Assembly (NCBI GenBank): GCA_964523165.1
Contig: CAZFXZ010000035.1
Span: 1 to 6,973 of the forward strand
Direction: 5' to 3'
Source: CAZFXZ01 sp964523165
GTDB lineage: Bacteria > Patescibacteriota > Patescibacteriia > JACRDY01
Length of the DNA stretch: 6,973 nucleotides
The position numbers and the translations under genes were made by a program. Positions 1 to 5,549 of this stretch are shown in pieces (position 1 is the first letter of the stretch; every line of letters begins with the position of its first letter). The notes beneath the pieces are model-generated. The model had not been told where the DNA came from and searched no databases. It saw only the letters and a list, made by a program, of their open reading frames with translations.

Positions 1-1007
1 AGCGCGCTGACGAATATCCGATCGGCAAAAAAGAGCACGGTCCCGATTTTTTACTCGATCAGCGTCATTTGTGGCTACGTAGTCCCAAGCAGTGGGCGGC
101 CCAACGTGTCAGAAATCAGGTCATCGCCGCGATTTATGCTTTTTTCGCCGACAATGGCTTTATAAAAATCGATACGCCAATTATCACGCCCAATGCTTGT
201 GAGGGCGCAACCACGCTTTTTGAAATAGATTATTTCGATCAAGGCACCGCTTATTTGTCGCAATCCGGCCAGCTATATTTGGAAGCCGCCGTCATGTCCT
301 TTGGCCGTTGTTTTGATTTTGGTCCGGTCTTTCGCGCTGAAAAAAGCAAAACCAAACGTCACTTAACCGAATTTTGGATGATGGATGCTGAGGCGGCCTT
401 TGTTGATCATGAGCAAAATTTACAACTTCAAGAAAATTTACTGACTTATATCGTCGAGCATTGTTTAAAAACTTGTCAAAAAGAATTTGAAATTTTAGAG
501 CGTGATTTAGAGCCATTAAAAAAAATCAAAACGCCTTTTACTCGTTTGACTTACACGGCGGCGATCAAAAAACTTAATAAATTAGGTTCGGATATAAAAT
601 TTGGTGAAGATCTGGGCAATGACGACGAAGGCTTATTGACCAAAGATAGCCAAGTGCCGGTCTTTATCGAAAAGTGGCCAAAAAATATCAAGCCGTTTTA
701 TATGAAAGTTGATCCGACTAATCCGGAGTTGGTTTTAAACGACGACTTGATTGGCATCGAAGGTTCGGGTGAGCTTTTTGGTGGCTCGCAACGTGAAGAT
801 GATTACGAAATTTTACAAGCCCGCATCAAAGCTGAAGGCTTAAGCGGCGGAGAATATGATTGGTATTTGGATTTGCGGAAATATGGCTCGGTGCCGCACG
901 CCGGTTTTGGCTTGGGTTTAGAGCGAGTGGTACGCTGGATTTGTGGTTTAGAACACATTCGTGAAACGATTCCTTTTCCGCGCCTGATCAATCGCAAGAC
1001 ACCGTAA
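1..1007 (+). CDS. asnS: Asparagine--tRNA ligase (AsnRS), 5'-truncated by window edge
   Basis: Class IIb aminoacyl-tRNA synthetase that charges tRNA-Asn with asparagine using ATP, in the cytoplasm. The frame is open from base 3 to the window edge, so the true start and the N-terminal OB-fold anticodon-binding domain lie outside. About 334 codons are visible, covering the catalytic domain. The first visible residues (KEHGPDFLLDQRHLWLRSP, bases 30-86) are the usual AsnRS lead-in. Motif 1 lies near 159-200, the AsnRS-type SQSGQLYLE at 258-284, motif 2 (FRAEKSKTKRHLTEFW) at 330-377, and motif 3 (GFGLGLER) at 903-926. The C-terminal HIRETIPFPRLINR is also typical. The motif 2 and SQSGQLYLE signatures favour AsnRS over AspRS or LysRS. 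A Met- or TTG-initiated start at 69 would cut into the fold and is not a real start. The stop is three bases before the transporter start, which suggests cotranscription. Confidence 0.96.
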   Translation, partial: RADEYPIGKKEHGPDFLLDQRHLWLRSPKQWAAQRVRNQVIAAIYAFFADNGFIKIDTPIITPNACEGATTLFEIDYFDQGTAYLSQSGQLYLEAAVMSFGRCFDFGPVFRAEKSKTKRHLTEFWMMDAEAAFVDHEQNLQLQENLLTYIVEHCLKTCQKEFEILERDLEPLKKIKTPFTRLTYTAAIKKLNKLGSDIKFGEDLGNDDEGLLTKDSQVPVFIEKWPKNIKPFYMKVDPTNPELVLNDDLIGIEGSGELFGGSQREDDYEILQARIKAEGLSGGEYDWYLDLRKYGSVPHAGFGLGLERVVRWICGLEHIRETIPFPRLINRKTP

Positions 1008-1010
1008 GAT

Positions 1011-2291
1011 ATGATTAAGGCTGTAAATAAAGTTTTAAAAAAACTCGGTCCGGGATTTATCACCGGTGCGTCTGATGACGATCCGTCAGGTATTGGGACG
1101 TATTCTATGTCGGGTGCTAGGGGCGGCTTTCATTTTTTGTGGATGCCGTTTGTAACTCTGCCGTTGATGATCGCCGTCCAAGAAATGTGTGGACGTATCG
1201 CCTTGGTTAGTGGTCGAGGTCTGGCCGGCGTTTTGAAAAAGTATTATCGGCCCGGTTTTTTGTACAGCGCCATGGCCTTGTTGTTTTTTGCCAATACCAT
1301 CAATGTTGGCGTGGATATCGGGGCTATGGCCGCGGCTGGTCGGTTGTTCGTACCACTACCGTTTGTCGTCTTGGTCGTAATGTTTGCGGTCGTATCGGTT
1401 TTTTTGACAATCTTTTTTCCTTACAAAAAATACGCTCGCTATTTGAAATGGCTGACCTTGTCGCTGCTGGCTTATATCATCACCGGATTTTTGATCAAAG
1501 TCGATTGGAGTGTGGCCTTAGACGAAACTTTACATTGGCCGACCGGCTTGTCGAGTGTTGATTACGTTTTGATTTTGGTCGCGATCATGGGCACGACCAT
1601 TTCGCCATATTTATTTTTTTGGCAAGCGTCCGAAGAAGTCGAAGAAGAAATGGCTTTGGGTCGTTTGAGTATTCGTCAACGTTTGGGGGCGACCGATCAT
1701 GAAATCAAAAGCATGCGGACCGATGTTTTTATCGGTATGTTGATGTCCAACATCGTTATGTTTTTTATCATCATGACGGTTGGAGCGACGCTTTTTCGTC
1801 ACGGTATTCACAATATTGAAACGGCCGAACAAGCCGCTTTGGCCTTAAAACCTTTAGCTGGGCAATACGCTTCTTTGTTGTTTACGCTTGGCATTATCGG
1901 TACGGGTTTGTTGGCCATACCGGTTTTGGCCGGCTCCGCCTCTTATGCCGTGGCCGAAACTTTACACTTTCATTTTGGTTTAAACAAAAAATTTCATCAA
2001 GCCAAAGCTTTTTATGGCGTGATTACTTTGTCAGTATTAATTGGCGTGCTGATTAACTTTTTGGGGATTAATCCTTTGCAAGCTTTGTTTTACACGGCGG
2101 TCTTGAATGGTTTAGTCGCTCCGCCGTTGTTATTGCTGATTTTAAAAATCGCTAATAACAAAAAAATCATGGGTGGGCAAGTCAATGGACCTTTGTCCAA
2201 CACCTTAGGTTGGTTGACGGTAACGATCATGGCTTTAGCCGGCGGATTTTTGTTGGTTTATTTTGGCTTGACGGCCAGTGGTTGGCTGTAA
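1011..2291 (+). CDS. Nramp (SLC11)-family metal-ion transporter with DPSG / SPY metal-site motifs
   Basis: Predicted inner-membrane secondary transporter of the Nramp fold, 426 residues with about 11 hydrophobic segments (near 14-34, 40-62, 83-107, 113-136, 145-163, 182-205, 237-262, 283-312, 333-351, 354-380, 398-420). The N-terminal GPGFITGASDDDPSGIGTY (residues 13-31) is the TM1 unwound metal-site region, and TISPYLFFWQ (196-205) is the TM6 counterpart. Canonical Mn/Fe Nramps have DPGN in TM1 and a Met-Pro-His in TM6. Here Asp24 and Pro25 remain, the Asn position is Gly27, and the TM6 Met position is Ser198. An acidic stretch SEEVEEE (207-213) and a basic cytoplasmic loop follow TM6. This combination matches a bacterial Nramp subgroup I recognise by sequence style, so the family call is firm but the substrate (Mn, Fe, Mg or other) is not. 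It starts 3 bases after asnS without a visible ribosome-binding site, and ends 15 bases before aspS. Confidence 0.9.
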   Translation: MIKAVNKVLKKLGPGFITGASDDDPSGIGTYSMSGARGGFHFLWMPFVTLPLMIAVQEMCGRIALVSGRGLAGVLKKYYRPGFLYSAMALLFFANTINVGVDIGAMAAAGRLFVPLPFVVLVVMFAVVSVFLTIFFPYKKYARYLKWLTLSLLAYIITGFLIKVDWSVALDETLHWPTGLSSVDYVLILVAIMGTTISPYLFFWQASEEVEEEMALGRLSIRQRLGATDHEIKSMRTDVFIGMLMSNIVMFFIIMTVGATLFRHGIHNIETAEQAALALKPLAGQYASLLFTLGIIGTGLLAIPVLAGSASYAVAETLHFHFGLNKKFHQAKAFYGVITLSVLIGVLINFLGINPLQALFYTAVLNGLVAPPLLLLILKIANNKKIMGGQVNGPLSNTLGWLTVTIMALAGGFLLVYFGLTASGWL

Positions 2292-2306
2292 TAACATTAG
2301 ATCATT

Positions 2307-3734
2307 ATGAAAACATACATTCAAGAAACTGTTAATAAAATCGGTCAAGAAGTGATTTTAAAAGGTTGGGTCCATCGCTGGCGAGATTTGGGCAAGTTAG
2401 CCTTTGCTGATTTGCGCGATTCGACCGGTGTGGCTCAGGTGGTGTTTGTCCCGGCGGAATTGGGCTCCACGGCTGATGTGATGAAGGAAATTAAACCAGA
2501 ATATGTTTTGGAAATCCGCGGCTTAGTCCAGGCGCGGGGCGAAAAAAATATCAATCCCGACAGTCCGACCGGCCAAATAGAAATTTTAGCCAAAGAAATA
2601 AAAATTATTAATAGCTCGGCTTTGCCGCCATTTGAAATTGAAAATGAAGAACGTCAAGCCAATGAAGAATTGCGTTTGAAATATCGCTATTTGGATTTGC
2701 GTCATGAGCGTTTGGCTAAAAATATCAAAACTCGTTCGGCGGTCATCGCTTATGTCATTGACTATTTGACCAAACAGGGTTTTACGTATTTGCAAACGCC
2801 AATTTTATCCAAATCGACGCCCGAAGGCGCTCGAGATTATTTGGTACCGTCACGCGTCCATGCCGGCAAATTTTTTGCTTTGCCCCAATCGCCGCAACAG
2901 TACAAGCAACTTTTAATGGTCGCTGGTTTTGAACGTTATTTTCAGATCGCGCCATGTTTTCGTGATGAAGATGCTAGAGCCGATCGCAGTCCGGGCGAAT
3001 TTTATCAAATTGATATTGAAACTTCATTTTTTAGCCAAGATGATATTTTGGCGCTAGTTGAAGAAATGTTTACGACCATGATCGAAAAACTTTTCCCCGA
3101 AAAACATTTTACCTTCAAGCCTTGGCCCAGATTGAAATATGATGACATCATGAAAGAATATAACAGCGACAAACCGGATTTGCGTAAAGATAAAAACGAT
3201 CCCAATGAATTGGCTTTTGCTTGGGTCGTTGATTTTCCCCTGTTTAATGAACAAAAAGCCGATGATTTTTTTCATGGCTCTGGTCAAAGCAAGTGGGCAC
3301 CTAGTCACCACATGTTTACCGCCCCCAAAGAAGAAGATGTGGCTTTATTAGATAGCGAGCCGGGCAAGGTAAAATCTTATCAGCATGACTTGGTCTTGAA
3401 CGGCTTGGAAGTCGGTGGTGGTAGTGTACGTATCCACGATGCGGCGTTACAACAAAAGATTTGGGACTTGATTGGCTTTTCGGCCGAACAAAAAGAACAG
3501 TTTAAACATCTGATTGAAGCTTTTAGCTATGGCGTGCCACCACATGGCGGGATTGCCCCCGGCCTTGATCGTTTAGTTTCGATTTTGTGCGGGGAAAAAA
3601 GTATTCGCGAAGTTATCGCTTTTCCGTTGATGGGCGATGTCCGCGATCCGTTGATGGAAGCACCATCCGAAGTCACGGCCGAACAATTGGCCGAGCTGTC
3701 TTTGCAAATCGTCAAAAAGGAGAAAAAATCATGA
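2307..3734 (+). CDS. aspS: Aspartate--tRNA ligase (AspRS), compact form lacking the GAD insertion
   Basis: Class IIb synthetase that charges tRNA-Asp with aspartate. It has 475 residues, against about 590 for typical bacterial AspRS. The N-terminal OB fold (about 1-105) contains GWVHRWRDLGKLAFADLRD at 20-38. The catalytic core has motif 1 near 156-167, the aspartate-site PQSPQQYKQLLM (193-204), motif 2 (FRDEDARADRSPGEFYQID, 218-236) and motif 3 (GGIAPGLDRLV, 414-424). The C-terminal end has the family's APSEV element (452-456). After YNSDKPDLR (285-293) the chain reaches WVVDFPLF (306-313) through only about a dozen residues; most bacterial enzymes carry the GAD domain of over 100 residues here. 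Reading is continuous on both sides, so this is an architectural absence and not a frameshift. Leu28 sits where E. coli's discriminating enzyme has Leu30, which fits a tRNA-Asp-specific enzyme alongside a separate AsnRS. The TGA stop overlaps the next start as ATGA. Confidence 0.96.
   Translation: MKTYIQETVNKIGQEVILKGWVHRWRDLGKLAFADLRDSTGVAQVVFVPAELGSTADVMKEIKPEYVLEIRGLVQARGEKNINPDSPTGQIEILAKEIKIINSSALPPFEIENEERQANEELRLKYRYLDLRHERLAKNIKTRSAVIAYVIDYLTKQGFTYLQTPILSKSTPEGARDYLVPSRVHAGKFFALPQSPQQYKQLLMVAGFERYFQIAPCFRDEDARADRSPGEFYQIDIETSFFSQDDILALVEEMFTTMIEKLFPEKHFTFKPWPRLKYDDIMKEYNSDKPDLRKDKNDPNELAFAWVVDFPLFNEQKADDFFHGSGQSKWAPSHHMFTAPKEEDVALLDSEPGKVKSYQHDLVLNGLEVGGGSVRIHDAALQQKIWDLIGFSAEQKEQFKHLIEAFSYGVPPHGGIAPGLDRLVSILCGEKSIREVIAFPLMGDVRDPLMEAPSEVTAEQLAELSLQIVKKEKKS
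3716..3722 (+). promoter_or_regulatory. Strong Shine-Dalgarno site for the small gene after aspS
   Basis: AAAGGAG lies within the last aspS codons, 8 bases before the ATG at 3731. It is one of only two clear ribosome-binding sites in the window. It decides the start of the small gene, ruling out the longer upstream reading of the same frame, which runs antiparallel to nothing real and lies inside aspS. Confidence 0.8.
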
Positions 3735-3928
3735 AACGTCTCGAGGGTTATCGACCAATTGAGCCCCTAGCGCCAAGTAATCGCGATCGTCAGCCGGTTG
3801 ATCAACAGCCAAAGGCTGAAAAAACATCTGGCCGTCGTCCCAATCTCGAACAGCCCGACAAAGTGACAATTAGCGAAGAGGTGAGACGTTTTGCCAAATT
3901 TTCTCAAGACCGATCAAACAACGAGTAA
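3731..3928 (+). CDS. Small hypothetical protein, Pro/charge-rich, probably disordered (65 aa)
   Basis: I do not recognise a family. The start is ATG 3731, chosen because it has a strong Shine-Dalgarno site 8 bases upstream and overlaps the aspS stop in the translational-coupling arrangement ATGA. The same frame stays open further upstream to about 3587, but that part is inside aspS and is only a shadow. The protein is hydrophilic, with prolines, glutamines and alternating charges over residues 1-43, so it is probably unstructured. It ends in a short segment that could form an amphipathic helix (DKVTISEEVRRFAKF, 43-57). That segment loosely recalls DKV.IS..A endings in FlgM-type anti-sigma factors, but it is too short to assign function, and nothing flagellar is nearby. 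Its last three codons and stop are part of the terminator hairpin. Confidence 0.7.
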   Translation: MKRLEGYRPIEPLAPSNRDRQPVDQQPKAEKTSGRRPNLEQPDKVTISEEVRRFAKFSQDRSNNE

Positions 3929-3942
3929 AATCGTTGTTTTTT
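3916..3942 (+). terminator. Intrinsic (Rho-independent) terminator of the asnS-aspS unit
   Basis: A perfect 9-bp inverted repeat, AAACAACGA (3916-3924) and TCGTTGTTT (3931-3939), flanks the 6-base loop GTAAAA and runs into a T-tract (3937-3942). The TAA stop of the preceding small gene (3926-3928) lies in the loop, so the terminator is embedded in coding sequence. The stem is AT-rich and of modest strength. The T-tract is only on the + strand side, so it acts on the upstream unit. Confidence 0.8.
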
Positions 3943-3962
3943 CTAAGGCTCTGAGCTATAAT
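3934..3962 (+). promoter_or_regulatory. Sigma-70-type promoter for the second gene cluster
   Basis: A perfect -10 box TATAAT (3957-3962) sits 17 bases after a weak -35, TTGTTT (3934-3939). The -35 matches only the TTG of TTGACA and lies inside the terminator stem and T-tract. The predicted transcript start is near 3968-3970, giving a leader of about 20 bases before the first start codon. It is the only substantial non-coding gap in the window, which supports a promoter here. Confidence 0.75.
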
Positions 3963-3971
3963 AGCCATACT

Positions 3972-3977
3972 GGAGGG
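3972..3977 (+). promoter_or_regulatory. Shine-Dalgarno site for the winged-helix gene
   Basis: GGAGGG lies 10 bases before ATG 3988 and 4 bases before an alternative in-frame GTG at 3982. It is almost at the predicted 5' end of the transcript. Both starts are possible and differ by two residues. Confidence 0.75.
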
Positions 3978-3987
3978 AATAGTGTTT

Positions 3988-4284
3988 ATGGCTTTATCGA
4001 CACTCCAAAAATTTATCTTAAAAAGTTGCCTAATCGCCAAAAGCCCGCGTTTTCATCGTCGGAGTTTGACTGCTTTTTATGATAAAAGTTCCTCAGTACC
4101 GGCGAAAAACTATCAGGCCGATATAATTACCAACAGTTTAGAAAGGTTAATAGATCGGGGTTTGTTAATTGGCTATGGCCAGCGCACCGCCAAAAAATGG
4201 TTTATCTCAGAAGTCGCCCTGACAGCCTCTGGTCGCAAAACCGCTAAAAGTTTATTTGGTCGTCAACAAAAATTAAAAATTTAA
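3988..4284 (+). CDS. Small predicted winged-helix DNA-binding-type protein (98 aa)
   Basis: The function is unknown. Residues 1-31 (MALSTLQKFILKSCL..., ending TAFY) read as two helices. Residues 46-62 (ITNSLERLIDRGLLIGY) read as a recognition-type helix followed by the turn into a wing, and 71-84 (WFISEVALTASGRK) as the wing strands and the LT.SGR element seen in MarR/PadR-like winged helices. The C-terminus is basic (KTAKSLFGRQQKLKI). I infer a winged-helix fold. Similar small proteins of the 'LTKLQKYIL ... SLERLI.KGLLIGYG' type seem familiar from CPR genomes, but I cannot verify this here. It is the first gene of its unit, directly behind the promoter, as an autoregulator would be, though a structural or RNA-binding role is equally open. 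ATG 3988 is preferred to GTG 3982. It ends 4 bases before the YbaK-like gene. Confidence 0.78.
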   Translation: MALSTLQKFILKSCLIAKSPRFHRRSLTAFYDKSSSVPAKNYQADIITNSLERLIDRGLLIGYGQRTAKKWFISEVALTASGRKTAKSLFGRQQKLKI

Positions 4285-4288
4285 ATAT

Positions 4289-4849
4289 ATGATAAGTAAA
4301 AAAGTCTTAAGCTATCTTGATAAGCAGGGATTAAAGTACGACGTTGTTAATCATCGCAAAGTTTATACGGCTTACGATTTGGCCCAAACTTTGAAAGCCG
4401 ATTTAAAGTCGATCGCTAAAACTTTATTAATCAAGGCTGATAATGTTTACGTCTTGGTTATTGTCCCTGCCCATCGGCGACTTGATTTAGCCAAATTAAA
4501 AAAAGCTCTAAAAGCCAAAAAAGTTTCTTTACCCGAAGAAAAAGTCGTGCTAAAAGTTTTGAAAATAAAAATGGGTGGCCTGACTTCTTTTGGCAATTTA
4601 CATAAACTTTCAACATTGATTGATAAAGAGTTGCTAAAAGCCAAAAAAGTCTTGCTCAACGGTGGCAGTTTTAAACAAAGTTTATCATTAGCCATGAAAG
4701 ACGTGGCTAAAATAGAAAATGCCGCCATCGCCGCCGTCAGTCAAGCTGCCCAATACAAACCGGCTAAAAAAATGACGGCGAAAAAGAAAACCAAGAAAAT
4801 CAAGAAAGTTCAGACGATTAAGAAAAAAAGTAGTAAAAAGAAAAAATAG
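4289..4849 (+). CDS. YbaK/aminoacyl-tRNA deacylase-domain protein with lysine-rich C-terminal tail
   Basis: Predicted cytoplasmic protein of the YbaK/ProX editing-domain family, whose characterised members hydrolyse mischarged aminoacyl-tRNAs (for example Cys-tRNA-Pro). It has 186 residues; the domain spans about 1-150. Visible family features are the N-terminal helix with LDKQGLKYDVVNH (10-22), VYTAYDLAQTL (25-35), the conserved lysine in AKTLLIKAD (Lys44), DLAKLKKAL (66-74), the glycine-rich loop GGLTSFG (96-102), LIDKEL (110-115) and LLNGGSFKQSL (122-132). The loop usually has Pro where Ser100 stands. Residues 157-186 contain 17 lysines and no acidic residue, and are probably a disordered nucleic-acid-binding tail. 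The amino acid and tRNA edited cannot be told from sequence. No clear ribosome-binding site is seen; the start is 4 bases after the winged-helix gene. The stop is one base before scpA. Confidence 0.87.
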   Translation: MISKKVLSYLDKQGLKYDVVNHRKVYTAYDLAQTLKADLKSIAKTLLIKADNVYVLVIVPAHRRLDLAKLKKALKAKKVSLPEEKVVLKVLKIKMGGLTSFGNLHKLSTLIDKELLKAKKVLLNGGSFKQSLSLAMKDVAKIENAAIAAVSQAAQYKPAKKMTAKKKTKKIKKVQTIKKKSSKKKK

Positions 4850-4850
4850 C

Positions 4851-5543
4851 ATGGCTTACAGCATTGCCCACGAACATTTTTCCGGTCCGTTGGAGTTGTT
4901 ATTGAGTCTGATTGAACGCGACGAGCTCGACGTGACTAAAATTTCTTTAGCCAAAGTCACGGATGATTATTTAAAATATTTAAACGCCAACGACAAAATT
5001 TCGCCCGAAGAAATGGCTGATTTTTTATTAATCGCCGCTAAATTGATTGTTATTAAATCCAATGTTTTGTTGCCCGGGTTGGACATTCAGTCCGAGCCGG
5101 AAAATTTAGCCGACCAACTCAAGCTTTATCAAGAATATGTCACGGCCATGCATGGCCTAGAAGCTATGTTGAAACAAAATAATTTTAGTTACAGTCGTGA
5201 AAAAATGCCCCTTGATCTTATGCCGAGTTTCAATCCACCAGCCAATTTGACGGGCCATGTTTTAGCCCAATACTTCGTCGGTGTTATAAATCGACTGGAG
5301 CCCATCATCAGTTTGCCTGCTAAAATGATCAAAAAAGTTATTCGTCTCGAAGAGCGTATTGCCAGTATTCGTGATTATGTCAAACAAAAAATTCAAACCA
5401 GTTTTAGACAATTGATGGGTCATGGCGATAAAACTGAAACCATTGTCAATTTTTTGGCCCTACTAGAGCTGATGAAACAACGGACAGTGGTTTTGGAACA
5501 AACTGATTTATTTAGTGATATTAATATTCGTCATCTTGATTAA
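4851..5543 (+). CDS. scpA: Segregation and condensation protein A (ScpA kleisin)
   Basis: Kleisin subunit of the bacterial SMC-ScpA-ScpB condensin, which bridges the SMC heads and helps organise and segregate the chromosome at the nucleoid. It has 230 residues, within the usual range. The N-terminal F.GPLELLLSLIERDELDV (10-28) is the hallmark SMC-neck-binding region, followed by VTDDYLKYL (36-44) and the helix EEMADFLLIAAKLIVIKSN (53-71). The middle (about 76-130) is the variable linker that binds ScpB. The C-terminal winged helix ends in VNFLALLELMKQRTVVLEQ (199-217) and DLFSDINI (219-226), which contacts the SMC cap side. The ATG is one base after the YbaK-like stop. Only a weak A-rich purine stretch precedes it, so translation is probably coupled to the upstream gene. 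Confidence 0.95.
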   Translation: MAYSIAHEHFSGPLELLLSLIERDELDVTKISLAKVTDDYLKYLNANDKISPEEMADFLLIAAKLIVIKSNVLLPGLDIQSEPENLADQLKLYQEYVTAMHGLEAMLKQNNFSYSREKMPLDLMPSFNPPANLTGHVLAQYFVGVINRLEPIISLPAKMIKKVIRLEERIASIRDYVKQKIQTSFRQLMGHGDKTETIVNFLALLELMKQRTVVLEQTDLFSDINIRHLD

Positions 5544-5549
5544 TTTTTT

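Noticed and set aside
69..71. TTG at 69 as the asnS start
   Set aside because: The frame is open to the window edge, and the upstream residues match the conserved AsnRS sequence before the catalytic domain.
803..1063. Antisense frame over the asnS end, and other antisense frames at 75-516, 1611-1832, 2586-3311, 3527-3715 and 4447-4728
   Set aside because: All lie opposite conserved catalytic or membrane regions of real genes and show no independent coding evidence.
3587..3730. Upstream in-frame extension of the 65-aa gene, giving a 113-aa reading frame
   Set aside because: It lies wholly inside the conserved C-terminal part of aspS, and the strong Shine-Dalgarno site places the start at 3731.
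3891..4082. 63-codon + strand frame across the terminator and promoter
   Set aside because: It crosses a terminator and overlaps two better-supported genes; the peptide has no recognisable features.
4508..4650. Two identical 17-base copies (CTAAAAGCCAAAAAAGT) at 4508-4524 and 4634-4650
   Set aside because: Both encode LKAKKV in the same frame of a lysine-rich protein. Low-complexity codon use explains them, and the flanks do not match, so no duplication or recombination site is inferred.
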